Origin: Coptis chinensis
Lineage: Eukaryota > Streptophyta > Magnoliopsida > Ranunculales > Ranunculaceae
Assembly: GCA_015680905.1 (NCBI GenBank)
Contig: CM027381.1
Span: 16,035,501-16,099,500 of the forward strand
DNA length: 64,000 nt
Reading direction: 5' to 3'
A program made the position numbers and the translations under genes. Each line of letters opens with the position of its first letter. Position 1 is the first letter of the stretch. Positions 24,101 through 36,479 of this stretch are shown piece after piece. The notes under the pieces are model-generated. The model was not told the DNA's origin. It worked only from the letters and a program-made list of their open reading frames with translations, and did no database searches.

Positions 24101-24790
24101 CTCGCGATAATAATGTTTAAAATTCTATGACTCAGGTGATCACCATATATGTGAAGTTGTTGTTGATCGGTGGTACATCCAACATTGTAAGGAAAATGGC
24201 ATTCCGTAAGAAGAAACATATACTATCATTGAGGATGTATACTTTTCTCGTAAGTTGATCTCATTGGTTGATGGAATTTGTTTTGTATAGTTCAACCGCA
24301 TCGATGAAGTACTTTATGATTTTGTTGATGTAGAAATTCATGAAAGAGAGTATACAAACTTTAAGAAGAAGATGGAAGACCAAACCTTCGCTGGTGCAAC
24401 TCCCCGATGATAGAGTAGATAGTGGTGCGATCATCCACATGAAGTTGTTAAAGAGTACTTAGACCCCTTTTATGAAGGAAGAATTAGAGATCAAGCACAC
24501 CCATCCGGGCAATGGGTCTTATCATTCCTCTTCAAGTTGAAGGTAGCCAATCGGGTTCTTGAAGTCTACAATTTTGGAAAGAGAAAAATCTACAACTATG
24601 ATTCTCTTGGTCTCAAGAAAGTTTCGATGAGCAACTTGCTATAGAGACTTGTCTTACTTATGTCATGAGGGTGGCCGATCCATCGCCACCTCATGATTTG
24701 GGAGCCCCTTGGGCTCGTGAGTTTGTGCCCTCGCTACTCAACAACCAGATACAAATAGTTGTGGCCTATTTTGCCTAGCCTATCTAGACG
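21140..24790 (+). pseudogene. DUF1985/Ulp1-like (C48) transposon accessory gene, broken
   Basis: The N-terminal part reads CRIGNKDLVFKKSDVALIMG (from about 21170), then an open stretch 21356-21949 with LNRLYVLLQVVLPGSSRTVD, ALNGKFPRILDW and similar phrases, typical of plant DUF1985 proteins. A Lys-rich middle (22350-23250) has a 9-residue in-frame repeat, PPSKRKSSS, near 22600. The C-terminal part (about 24150-24650) includes QWVLSFL and RKIYNYDSL, like the Ulp1 cysteine protease core. Ulp1 domains cleave SUMO-like tags, and many plant MULEs and CACTA elements carry such a gene. Numerous stops and frameshifts mean no complete product, and I could not see the QxxxxDCG catalytic motif. Confidence 0.65.
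21940..22022. repeat. Short tandem repeat, about 20-bp unit
   Basis: Three to four copies of a unit around 'attgttgattataaactctg' follow directly after the stop of the DUF1985 open frame. Confidence 0.8.
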
Positions 24791-25181
24791 CGCCTTTCCG
24801 AGGGGTACCGGAGGAAGTAAACAAAATAGATATGCAACCTCATCGAATGAGGAAGAGGATTGGAATGGATATAATTAATTGTGGGTTGAATCCAGATAAT
24901 CGCTTCAAAAAAAGCGCATAAGAGCAATTGGAGAAGAGTTTGGAGGATGCTAAAGAAGTCGGACGCGGAGCAGGGGAATCACTATGAAACAGCTTGGTGG
25001 ATGCTACTTCTTCTATTTCAGGTTTAGTGAAACAAATAACTTCTTCTATTTTGTGTTTAGTTGTCTAATTTTAGTATGGTAATATCATTTTGTGGTGCCG
25101 CTAATATCATCACTACTTAATTTGTGATGATGGAATTTGTCATTCATTGCTTCATGCTTTCATGGAGTGATGAAGTTAAGT

Positions 25182-25296
25182 TTTTAGTGAAGCATTTTTA
25201 TGGAATTAGTTGCCGATAGGTCCCGCGAATGCAATATGTTTTAGTGAAGCATTTTTATGGAATTAGTTGTCGATAGGTCCCCGCGAATGCAATATG
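25182..25296. repeat. 57-bp tandem duplication
   Basis: Two copies of a unit beginning ttttagtgaagcattttt, starting at 25182 and 25239, differ by a couple of bases. They lie between the two converging inner-MULE genes. Confidence 0.88.
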
Positions 25297-26159
25297 GTTA
25301 TTGGAATATTTTGTTTCATCAAACATTTGTGTATAGTTTAGGCGGAAATGTTTCATGGAATAGTTTGGCCAACACCACTTCAAGGGAAAATAGTGTGTTT
25401 CCTTTATAAGTACAAACCGGGTTGCTTTTCTTGGTCCATCCCATTTCTCTTTTTTTTTTTTTCTCGCTCAAAATGGGTGGGGTGAGGATTCTACCAAGAA
25501 TAATACAAATGTTGGTTCATCATCAACCAACTATAGCAAATGTTTTGAGTGTGGGAAAACTCAAGTAATCGGAAGATCAACCGTCCATCTACGGGCAACT
25601 ACGCGATTTCCGCTTATGCTCAAGCATTTTAATATGAGGTATGGTGTAAGTACAAAGCCACATAGTCCGGGAAGAAGGTTTTCTCATGCAGGGCCGATCC
25701 ATGCAAGGGTTTTAAATGGATAGATCTAGAAGGTGAAGGGACACATAAGGCTAAAGCACCTGCTAGTGAAGCAAAGGTGACAAAGGAAAACCAGTTGCAA
25801 ATCACCATTGATGGTCCTATTAAAATGAAAATAGAAGGCATAGTGTTGATGATGTTAGCCTACTTGTAAAGAAACTATCCATTAGAGACTGACCATGTCA
25901 TTGTTATAGTTACTGATATTAATAGTACAAGAAGATGTCTGTTCAAACCAAATTAATTATGAAACCAAAATTGCCAACCAAAACTATCCCCAAAATAAAG
26001 CCATTGTGGTAACAATTTACCACTAACATATATGCAACTGCAAGTGCCAATTTCAAACAAACCAAAGCTACCACTGAAAGATCATATGTACTCTTCATAT
26101 GCAAAATCTGGTGGAATCCCAGCTGAAAAATCAATCCACTCAAGATCATCACCGGGCAA

Positions 26160-29100
26160 CCGCGGTAAGTCAGCTTTTTATCAGGTCCAAGACCACCACA
26201 ACGCTTACACCTTCTTTTTTTGCACTGGGACTCCCTCTCCTTTAGAGCTTTTCTCTTTTTCTGTGGTCTTCCGGCATCACCTCATCAACGGGTGGACGGA
26301 CGATGATGCCATCATAAACCCAAACCCATCGTTCTTTTTCCTCTTAATGGTGTCCAGCTTCTCTATATGTATCCATCATCGTTTCTTTTTGTGTACCAAT
26401 GCAAGCAAAAGTCATATGCACATAGCTTACGATTGATCGATTGCCTTCATAGCATGGCTACAAGGAAGACCAACCTGTTGAAAGAAACCGCGATGTGCAA
26501 GTCCTCTCCAAAAGGTCTACGGTGTCAAGACGGTCTAGTGATTGCACGTAATAAACGCGTGCTCACTTGCCTTTGTTGCTCGCGGGAACGCGTCTACTCG
26601 AATATCTCGACGAGATGAGCACTTCCTCACCGATTTGGTCGGGCTTTGTCTTCAGCTTTGACGCCATCACCCGGTAGTCATAAAATGTTTCATTATGTTC
26701 AACCTAATACCATTGACAAGAGATGTCACGGGCATAGCTCTCTCGAAGTATCATCTTGTTCCAAAATCTCTATGTGATTTGTGTAGCAAATGCCATACCT
26801 TCTCATGGAGCAAAAGCACAACACCAATTACTCTTTCGAATCTTTACAATCTTTGCATAACCTTTGCTGTTTCAAGACAATAAATTTGGCTCATAAGTCT
26901 TACAAATTTCTGCCTCGCTCATAAGTTTCAAAGAAATTCTCTTCACCTTCCCTTTTTGTCTCTTGCTTAGTCATACAATTTGAAATGTGTTGTGCACAAA
27001 AGCAATGGACCGCATTAGGAAGTATTTTAGGCACGGCTTGAAGAATGCTTAGATGCCTATCGAGAGAAGAACAAAGTTTTGTCCGGCCCCAACAACAAGG
27101 TCTCTTAACTTTTCCGTAAAACCAATCCCAAAGTGGTCATTATTTTCCTTTGGGACTATGGCAAATGCAATTGAAACACGTGGCTATCGCCATCAGCCGC
27201 CGATAGCGCTTAGTATGATTGAGTTGTACCTACATGTCATGAAAGTGCCATCAATCATAATCAATGGATCTAAGACATCTTTTGTAAGCTCGACAAAGGA
27301 CGCCAGAGCTCACAAACAAACGCTCAAACTTGTGCTCGGGGCCGATGACGCTTTGCAGCTAACTCGGGTGAAACAATCTGAATCCACTCTTTTAAGTTCT
27401 TTACAATAATTTGGCAACATTTGGTACGACCGACTAAAGCTTCCCCTTATCTGCAAGCAAAAAGTGAAACAAACATAAGTTAGTTGTTGCTACTATCAGG
27501 CGTTCATTAGTTGTCGATATAACCAAGGCGCTTACCTTTTGCATTGCAATTTCTTTTGCTTTCCAAGCAACTTTATACCACACACATTTGTCCGTAAAAG
27601 GCCCTTAACCTCCAACTGCAAGAATCGCTTTGAGCCATATCAATATTGTCCCTAAGTTTCGATTTCACAACTTCAAACCCATTTTGCATCGCCTTGTTTA
27701 TTAGTTGCAATTGCTTTATCTTGTGAACATGTATGTGCTTCTCTCAAGGTTATAATAACCCATATATCGTAACCAAGTTGGTCGGTTTTGCAAACAAATG
27801 AAATGTGCAACTGTGTGAGACTTACACTTCATATAAATCCCTCTCAGAGAAGTGCTTTCGCGACGACGAAATCAAACATGTTTGCTATTGCGTATGACTT
27901 CATGTCTTTTATAAGATCATCCCGAAGTAGGATAGTGTTGTCTCTACTTTAGGAGGAACAAACTTCAGTTCACATGAAGAGGAGTTACATCCACTTTAGC
28001 CGGTGTTTCGGACTATGGGAGATTTTAAGAGGATCATATCCTTGATGTAAGTCTTCCAATTGAGATCTTCTTCGCGACGAATAGCGTAAAGCATCAACCA
28101 TTCCATTTGTTTCAATATCAGGTTCACTTTGGCCTTCCTCATCATTAACAATCATATCAGTTCACTTTGGCCTTCCTCATCATTATTAAACCATAGCGTG
28201 CCTCCCCAAAAAACTCTTTGACTACACGGTTAGGAGTAGACCATACATCACAATCATCATCCAATAATTGAACTTCATCATCATCATCTTGATTACCACC
28301 ATTTACTACTCTAACTTCATCATCATCACTCCATCCTTTACTTGTACTACTTCTTCTTCTTCAAAATTAACTTCATGTAGTATTTCAACTTCATCATCAT
28401 CACCCTCATTATTGTCAATATTTTGATTCATGGAAATTCTATATTCCTCGTGGACGCCCTCTCAGATCACCATATGGATTTTGGGAATCAAAGTCATCAT
28501 AATCGTTGATCAAGATCCGTACACCATCTTGCTCATCACCATCATTGACCGCCCCCAGATTATATCAAGAATTAGCTCCCCACTATCGAATCTGGAACTA
28601 TATGTACCTTGCAAGGCTATAGAGTGTACCTTCCACAAACAGAGAAGGCGGTGTGACCTTTTTTTTTCTCAGATCGAAGGTTCAGTGTAACTTCGGAGGA
28701 AACACCCTCCGACAAATATCTATATTTCAATGAACACTCAAGAAGTTCCACACCACTATCGTGACGGGCTTTTTATCATCTATCAACATATCCCATTGAT
28801 ATCGAAGACTTACCCGCCATCACCGCTTTCGAACGTTGACAAGCCGTGGAGGTTGAATGTGTTCTTCGACGCCGTGAATCTCCACATCTTCCCCATTGAT
28901 GAGTCCCCACTCTCCCACTCCGTGGTTGGTCAAAGGGGACTTTATTCGAAAAACCAAAGATTCATAACTATCGTGAAATAAAGCATGTACCCACCCTCAC
29001 TAATAATGACCTAACCAAATGGAACCGCATTACTTACCAATTGCTTCATCGACAAGTTTAAATTGGTTAATAGGACGCTTCGACGAAGCTAGCTCCTTTC

Positions 29101-29500
29101 GTTTCGAGAAAAGAGTGTTTCACAGAGAAACAATGCTTGGAGTCGCGTCTTTCTTAAACAACTCAAGAGCAACTTCTTTTCTTCTTAACATTAGGGTCCG
29201 CCCATTGCTTACCACTTCTACTTCGTTGATAACCCAAACCATCATTGTTTTTTCTTGGAGACTTTCTTTGTTTCATAATCATGTTCAAATAATGCTTTCT
29301 TCATCAATTCGACACGGGGACTTCTTCGTCAAGTATCTTATAGAAAAAGTAGATCTCTTTCTCGACAACACACCTTCTACGGTACTCATGAATCCTTCAA
29401 ATGAAATACCCCCATCACAAACTCTCAATTTCACCTCGCCACCAACATACTTCATCCGGCCATACTTGTCCGCCATCTCCCCATTGTAGTGAATAAGAAC
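26160..29500 (-). pseudogene. MURA-type MULE transposase, broken
   Basis: On the minus strand from the right, 29500-27400 holds degraded N-terminal sequence including acidic runs (tcatcatcatc on plus). At about 27290-27130 the MULE core reads IDGTFMTCRYNSIILSAI and IAFAIVPKENNDHFG. At about 27050-26960 a piece reads AVHCFC. A SWIM-type piece, QVGLPCSHAMKAI, is near 26480-26440. The tail near 26290-26160 reads KKRRCKRCGGLGPDKK, a zinc knuckle that has lost its His and last Cys. This order (DDE core, SWIM, CCHC) is that of plant MURA transposases. Stops and shifts occur throughout, so the element can move only if helped in trans. Confidence 0.75.
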
Positions 29501-30251
29501 ATCCAAAGAAGTACCTAACTAGTAAGTATAAAAAAACAACCAAAAAGCGATGGTTACAAAGAAGTACCTAACCATAAACCATAAAACTGAAAAGTAAATT
29601 CAAACATTTAAGCACAAACTAGTTAAACTAACACTTTTAGGACATTTATGACAAAATCTATCTTAAATGCCTTAATATTAAACCCAACATTAAATATAGA
29701 ATCAACATGGAAACCACCAACATTCTACCACAACTATATAATCAACAAGCATTTATGCATGGAGACGTCATAGCTGTCTTCAAAACCCTCTTCCTTGAAA
29801 GATGAAGCATCAAACAAACAAAACACTAAACTACGTGGAACAAAACCGTAGTAGACCCAAGGCCCTAGATAGCTTAAAAAACAACAAACTATACCTTTAT
29901 CATGTGAATGTGTCATGTTTTCCATGTCAAACCTTAAAAAATACAAAAAGCAGAGGGACAATGACGAGGAAGAAGAAGAAACAACCAAGAAAAAAAACGT
30001 AAACTTTGAGCTTTTGTCCTTATTTTTAGGTTGGCTCAAAATATGGAGGTAAAAGTTGTAAAGGTAATCGCAACTAAAAAATCGAGAGTTCCGATAGTTT
30101 ATTAGTCATTGTTTTTCATTATAGCAAACACGGATACTACAACATGTTTTGATTAATGTGTTTTCTTTATCAAGATCCAACGGGTTGTCCATCATCAGAA
30201 AGTCAAACTCATCGTACATAATATGATTAGAAGTTATTGATAGGTAAAGAG

Positions 30252-30402
30252 GGAGAGAGAGTGTTGCATGTCCACGTGGGCATTGTTTGGAAATAAGGAG
30301 AAGGGCAAAAGTGTCAAAAGTGAGGTTGAAAAGTCAAAATTGAAGAGTGGTTACTACTTGGGAACAGATTGACATTATGGGTTACTAATTGGGAAATTAC
30401 CC
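30252..30402 (-). repeat. Inner MULE right terminal inverted repeat
   Basis: Reverse complement of the left repeat. It ends gggaaattaccc at 30391-30402, which gives the canonical-looking MULE terminus GGGTAATTT when read inward. Confidence 0.92.
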
Positions 30403-30465
30403 TTTTATTTTTGTGAACTTTTGGCAAAGTTACTTAAATTTTTAGGTAGTTAACTCTTTGTTTTT

Positions 30466-31342
30466 AGTACTTACATGTGCACTTCCACTTATTCTATCCA
30501 TAAGTGGTGGACCACTTTGGGGGGGGGGAGGTTTTCAAGCTATTTGGAATATTTTGCTATTCATAAGTGCCAAAAATGTAAATAGGAAAAATTGACTTAC
30601 ACAAACTTACAAACAGGCCAGATCAGATCGTTTGTCACATACCTGTGTACAATTGGGATGCTTCCAAGGAATTAGTTTCAAGAAGATCAATTGGCAGTTT
30701 ACAATTCTAGATAGTAAAATTGAATAACAACATCAGTGTACTGATAGGCAACTTATAAGCAAATCAGTGAGTGAGGGAGAGAAAGATAGGAAATGATTTC
30801 TCTTTTTGATCCATCTCGGGAGAGCGTCTCCCATTAAATTCGACTCCCCGCAATAGAATTGAAAGTGATGCGCAAGCGTCGCAATAGTATCAAGAGCCTC
30901 AACTTCGAAAATATTTTTTCAATTCAAGTCTCATCAATTCTATATCACTCGTGTGAGTGTGTCTGGCCTCATCATATCTTATAGCACTCTTGTACAGTTG
31001 TACCCGTGGCTCTCCTTACTTGGCTATGAAGGGTCATCAATTCGGTAGTTTTAAAGCAGCAAGGCTTTGAAGGATCACCTACTCGCACAACACCCTACTG
31101 TTACTAGAATTTTCCTGCAGAACCTAGTAGTACTGTAAAAACATTTGGAAAACCTATTCAGATTACAGAGTTTCTATGTGCAAAAATGAGCTTGATTGTT
31201 GTATGAAAATCATTCACAACATGTAATAATCTACCATATCCTGATGGGTGGTCACTGAATCACCGCTTGTAAAGCTGCAGCATGCATTTGTGCAAATACC
31301 TAAACTATGATTACACAAGATTTCATCCCTGTTTATCGTAGA
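30466..31342. other. Spacer between MULE nest and transferase copy 2
   Basis: No gene. A poly-G run lies at 30520-30528. From about 30930 the sequence resembles the flank at 1850-2050, and from 31220 it resembles 8300-8420. It is the 3' flank of transferase copy 2. Confidence 0.5.
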
Positions 31343-34052
31343 CTAATGTTTCCAGGAGGCCTTGCATTTATTTGGAGCACTCCACGGAGAAGCTGATGAA
31401 GAAGACCCTTTTGCTTCCTTCTCTTGTGGTGAAAGTGCTGTGAAGTTCTTCCAGTCATTTAGGATAGCTTTGAGATCAGGAACTTTCTTTTCAATGCCTA
31501 CACAGCAGTTAGCATGCATGGTACAAACCTTGTTCATATCCTTACTTGCCTGACAAAACCCACCAAAGTACTTTGTGTCTAGGTACCTAATCCGCAGTCC
31601 TGTAGCAGCAACGATTGGTTCATGTTTAATAATCTCGAAGACCTGTTGATCATGTTGATTTTTGTGGAGTCGTCTTGCCTTGTACCAGTATTTGTAGAAT
31701 TCTATGGTTGCCCCAACCGATTTTACATAGTTAAACCCTCCATTTGCCCTGTTCCCCTTGTCTCGTGGATTGCCTTTGTAGAAATCACATGCAATATGAA
31801 TTTCATCCACACTATCGAAGTAGGGAAATGGGTCTCTAAACCACATTATATCTGCATCCTGCATTGGCCAGGCAAATGTTATACTTCAAATGAGGGTAGA
31901 TCTTAATTAAGCTGTACCACCTATATAAGTGTGTCCTCACAATTGCGTCAGCATTATGAGCGACACAAAAGAACCAGCCAAATTTGGTTTGTGCTGGTCT
32001 AGTCTATGGCTGGCTCGATTCTAAGGAAATGCGAGTTTTTTGGTGTTTGTACAACTAAAATGCAAGACTGAATCGAAAGAAATAAATCCATACCGTGAAA
32101 ACAAAGTTGTAGCCCAGTTCAAGAACAATTCGTAAAAAGTCGATCCTCCTCCACATGAGCTTCAGATAGTTCTCAGACATGAACCGCTCGTCTTCGGAAA
32201 AATCGATTCCTGGAGTTGTGAGATAGAAGCAATGTGGATGTATAGCCTTGCATCGAGTAAACGCTGTTGGGTCCATGGCCACAATAACTAGGTGGTTCAG
32301 GAGTCTGGATGTCCCTTCACCTATTCGAAAACTCTCAAGTAAGAGGTCGAGCATGGACCCTGGTTCTGCCCATGCTTTATTCAGGGTGGTTAGAATGATT
32401 GTTCTATCATCCATTGATGCATTCTTTAACACCCTCCCTAGCTCCTCTCGTTCAAGTTGCTGCAAATGGCAACACAATATTATTGTGAAGTACACAAACA
32501 GATTTGATACTCGTTGTAGAGTCTATTATGGAGATGATTGGCCCATTCTTTTGAGCCCATGGATATAAACGAAATGAATATTGTTGGCCTTAGGCCCTTA
32601 GAATACTTCCATGGTAGTTCCATCAGTTGATCTATGCACTCTCCTTTGTTTTCCTGCTTTGTGTATTTACAAATTACAACTGAAGCAAAGCAAGATGTTT
32701 ACTTGTTTAGTACTATAATAGTATAATACAAGCCTATCCAGAGGAGGAATATTTTTGGACCCAGTCCCACCATCTGCAAATGCGATTTGTAATAGATTCT
32801 AAGGTGGATAAGCTCAATGACAACAACTTCTGGGCCTCTATATGGCGTACTGTGCTTGAGGCTTGAGCTGACTCGGTATTATAGTATGGATGGATGTATA
32901 CAGCAATACCACAATAATGGGCCTGCTGATACACCCCTCACTTATTTCAGAATTGACAGCATATTATAAGGGAACCAAGAACTATTAGAAACCAATCAGG
33001 ACTCAGGAGAAGGACAATCTGCCAACCTAATGCTGCCAAATTTTGTGAATAGTTGATGTCACTAATTGGAAGAAAGTGGACCAGAGAGAGGGAATTTGTA
33101 TGGTGGCTTGGACGTTGAACGTGTTCAAAATCTCAACCGGACTTGGCTTGAGATATAAAATATGTTGATATTCCAACCATTATAAACCCGAAACAACGAC
33201 ATACACTAGTGTATCATGCCAATTCCTCAAATTTCAGCACATTTGGATCTATAAACAGTAAAATACTGGTTATGACAACACTAAAGTATCTTGCCAATTC
33301 CTTGAAGTTCCGACTCCCATTCAAAACCCCAGTAAATTTACAATTGAAAGATAGTAACAGTAATGCTTTTGGTTAGGATTTACAAAGGAAGATACCACAT
33401 ATGACTACAAACACATGGATTGGTGCGAAATTGGCAAATTGCAATGGGAAGGCATTTGCTGGTGGGCCCACGTAGAAAAAATTCAATAGCTAAGGGATAT
33501 CAACATGGGTCCCCAGTCCCCACCATCCTCGAAACAAAATCCACTTTGAACTCTTCCGGTATCAACATATGAATCAGTGCATCAACTGAATATTCCCTTG
33601 GATCAAACATCAAGCAAACTCCAAGGAATATGAATATTAACGCTTAAGGAGAATGTTGCATCGAAAAAATAAAACGCCTAAGGAGAACTGAAGCACTAAA
33701 ATTTCTTTGAAAATTAATAGTTTGTAACGTTTATTATCAGTTTAGCATACAAAATGACGTTACGTAGTATCAGTTCCAAATCAAGCGTTAAGTTATGAAG
33801 AAAACTCAATTTTTCTTGGAAAATCATCCAAGCTATTGTGAATTATATGGTGTGTAGGCATCACGAAATAAATCAAAAACAAAAATCAACTGAAAGGAAT
33901 AACGTCTTACTTACATATTGTGTTTTCCAAAGCCAAGATTTCCCAATGTTGTCAACTGGATTTGAGGAAAAGTACAAGACCAAAAAAGCAAGCAACACAA
34001 GTGTAAAAACACTGAAAGTTTTTGAGACCTTGAAACTCTTCACAACTTCCAT
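31343..34052 (-). CDS. Nucleotide-diphospho-sugar transferase family protein (GT77-like), copy 2
   Basis: Three exons, 33915-34052, 32094-32459 and 31343-31858, have the same phases as copy 1 (138 and 366 bases for exons 1 and 2), giving 339 residues. There is an N-terminal membrane anchor, then RTIILTTLNKAWAEPGS, ERFMSENYLKLMWRRIDFLR, the DxD block DADIMWFRDPF, YLDTKYFGGFCQ and MHANCCVGIEKK. The C-terminus is six residues shorter than copy 1 and ends differently (NKCKASWKH). Intron 1 is about 1.45 kb against about 0.62 kb in copy 1. All splice sites and the frame are intact, so both copies look functional. Substrate unknown. Confidence 0.9.
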
Positions 34053-35397
34053 GCCTGTTTCTCTTCTCTCCTTCCAATTCTAAGAAGAAGAGCAAGAAGA
34101 AGTAAAAAAGAAGGAGAACCTAGAATAAGCAAACCAATTGTCTTTTTTCTACATTGACAGAATGAATACTTTTATGCACAATATTAGAATTTTGCATACC
34201 TTTTGCATTGACATTATTTCTCTCTTTCTTTTTTTTCTTTAAAAACACAAGAATGTGGCCAGACTAAGAAACTTATTGGGTATTTATTTCGGAAAATTAA
34301 TGCACACCAAGGTAGACTTACTGATAGTCTGATACTACTGTATATAATATATTGGCTATTAATGATCATAAAATACTGCAAGTTGGCACACCATGGCCCA
34401 CTTACTATCAAAGGGCTCTGGTTTGTGCGGTTTGACGGATATATACATCGTAATAAGCCAAACAAAACGTTGTGAGAACTGAGTATACAATGTGTCCACC
34501 CTTAAATATTTCGATTTTAGTTCAAAGGTCATCATCATCAGAGGCCCATGTATTTCCATTAGAATATAATATTATTGAAAGCTTTCCTACAATTTATGGT
34601 TAGATTATGTTGTAGAAAGCGAAATCAGAGCTGGAACTGCTGATAACAGATATATATTACAGTCCTAATCACAGATACATTAGGAGAGATAGGGGAAAAT
34701 GCCTTAAAATTGACTAGAGCGTGGCTTATTACGTGTTGTTATATAGATATTCTGGATAAGGAACAGTAGAGAAGTTTCTTCTTATTCTCATATTCCATGG
34801 TCGCCCTTTTGTATAGCTAAGCCTCCACGCAACTACTTTCTAGATTTTAGGCAAAACCCAAATCTCGTATTCATTAAAAACAAGGCCACAGGTTAAAGGG
34901 CAAAGGGGGAACAAGATGATGGCGTTATGACTTTTATGAGTGACGAATTACGATACGTGTGGTCTGAATCCTAAATTTATAACATTGGCTGTTGTAGTGG
35001 GTCTTACATCTGGTATGTGGCAAGCAAATGTGCATTTTCTAAATCGTGTGGTTTGAATAATAATTTTATTTGTCAATCCACCAAAAAAAAAAAAACTTTA
35101 TTTCAGAATTTTCTTTAACCTTTTAAAAGTCCTATAATTTCTCATTAATTTACCGTATCGAGCTCCTTCAGCGCTGGCCTCTTCGTGTCATACACTATTT
35201 AATTTAATATAATAAGAGAAGAAAGAAAACAGTTTGGTTTGACAATTTGATGAAAACGGTTGATTATCAGACCAAGATACACAGTATTTGATTATCAAAT
35301 AAAAAATACACAGTATTTCATGCTCACAAAGCAGGTTCTAATCTCTAAAATTCATGCAGTCAAGGCGATTTTTTTTTCATATATCAAGCAACACTAC
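34053..35397. other. Upstream region of transferase copy 2
   Basis: Purine-rich leader at 34083-34120, then promoter-side DNA. Blocks at 34600-35010 match 10940-11270 upstream of copy 1. No other gene is visible. Confidence 0.5.
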
Positions 35398-35965
35398 TGT
35401 AAAGGTATGTTTTAGTTTCCTTCACATACAAGGGAGGAAAGAGGATGGAATGAGAATTGGATGTGGGAAAAGGTTTAGACCGAGTTTGTTGTTGAGCGAA
35501 CTGCCTACGTATCTTCTCTTGATTCTGTGGGGAGAGAAGAATCAGGTCTCACATAGTTCATATAGGTGGTATTTATAAGCAATGGAAGGTCTAGATCCCC
35601 GAGACACGTGTACTGTCATGTACATATATAGGGTGGAGATTGAGTATGAGTGTTAGGTTGGTTTTGGTTGGAATTGTGTGATGATTGGGAGTGGGTGCAG
35701 TGGTTCATATATCATGGTGATTGGAAGTACAAGTATGGCTACTGTGATGATTGCATCTGGATAAGGGACGGTGTCCTTATTTGAAGCGTTCTGCTTTAGG
35801 TCGTTCATTCGCCTTGAGGTATTCTTGAGTGCTGAAGTGTACCACCTACATGAAGCGAGCTGCTAACGAATCGATCTTGGAGGTCGATGTCATGAGTTCG
35901 CTACGATCTCTGCTTATGCTTAACGCGTGCTTAATATTCTTCAATGAGAATATTGCTCCCTCACA
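35398..35965 (-). repeat. Gypsy LTR (3' LTR in element sense)
   Basis: It matches 48113-48686 almost throughout with scattered substitutions and small indels, for example a 4-base difference near the outer 'tttagtttcc'. Shared landmarks include gagacacgtgtactgtcatg. Confidence 0.95.
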
Positions 35966-35980
35966 CAGCCCCCTCTCAGT
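35966..35980 (-). promoter_or_regulatory. Gypsy polypurine tract
   Basis: On the minus strand GAGAGGGGGCTG lies directly before the LTR start TGTGAGGG, as expected for plus-strand priming. Confidence 0.8.
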
Positions 35981-36479
35981 AGATTGTGTTGTACATTAAA
36001 GCGGTCTGCTGAGAGAAAACGGTCGTACGTGTTGAGCATGAGTGGAAGAGCGGGCTGGCGTGAAGGGAACTGATTGCTTCGCCATAAGGGTCGAGTCGTG
36101 TTGTATAATGAGTTGATGTGAAGTGGAGGTTGGCATGCGGTTGGCACATGACAGAATCATAGCAGTTGCCAAGGAAACGTGTTGCCGCATTTTTCAGAAT
36201 CTTGAAAAGACAGGTCCTTGAGACACGTGTGCGGGCTAGGGCGTAGGTTGTAATCATAACTTCTTGAGAACTGAACGGGCGGTTGTACAAAATCAAATTT
36301 GGGGGAACTGAAAAGCTATTTTCTGTTTTCTTCTTCAACAAACCCGCAAGCTAGGGTTTCTCAGTGAGTGTTCTCGCTACTGCTGTTTTTCCATTTTCAG
36401 TTTTCTTTCTGCTTGGGCAAGTGTAGTGTGTCTAATAAGTAGGTCGGTGTCAGGTTTTGTTGTTTTAGGTTTGGTTATT

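Larger units (their letters stand above)
19051..30402. mobile_element. Inner Mutator-like element carrying Ulp1-like and transposase genes
   Basis: This 11.35 kb element has long terminal inverted repeats of about 150 bases, 19051 to about 19196 and about 30252-30402. I count two mismatches over roughly 140 aligned bases. The right end reads GGGTAATTTCCC in reverse complement; the left end lacks the outermost six bases, and no clean 9-base duplication remains, so the left joint was probably trimmed. A DUF1985/Ulp1-like gene runs inward from the left on plus. A MURA-like transposase runs inward from the right on minus. Both are broken. Confidence 0.85.
16790..30456. mobile_element. Outer Mutator-like element with 9-bp TSD, interrupted by an inner MULE
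   Basis: The ends read GAGTTAACTACCTAAAAAT at 16790 and the reverse complement ending at 30456. The 9-base sequence TTTGTTTTT flanks both ends (16781-16789 and 30457-30465), the signature of a Mutator insertion. The left terminal repeat (16790 to about 16918) matches, in reverse complement, 30456-30403 followed by 19050-18998. The right repeat is therefore split by an insertion at 19051-30402. Without the insert the element is about 2.3 kb, non-autonomous, with no transposase of its own, and carries a host-like fragment and a MITE. Confidence 0.85.

Noticed and set aside
28430-29489. Several plus-strand open frames
   Set aside because: They are shadows of the degraded minus-strand MULE transposase region.
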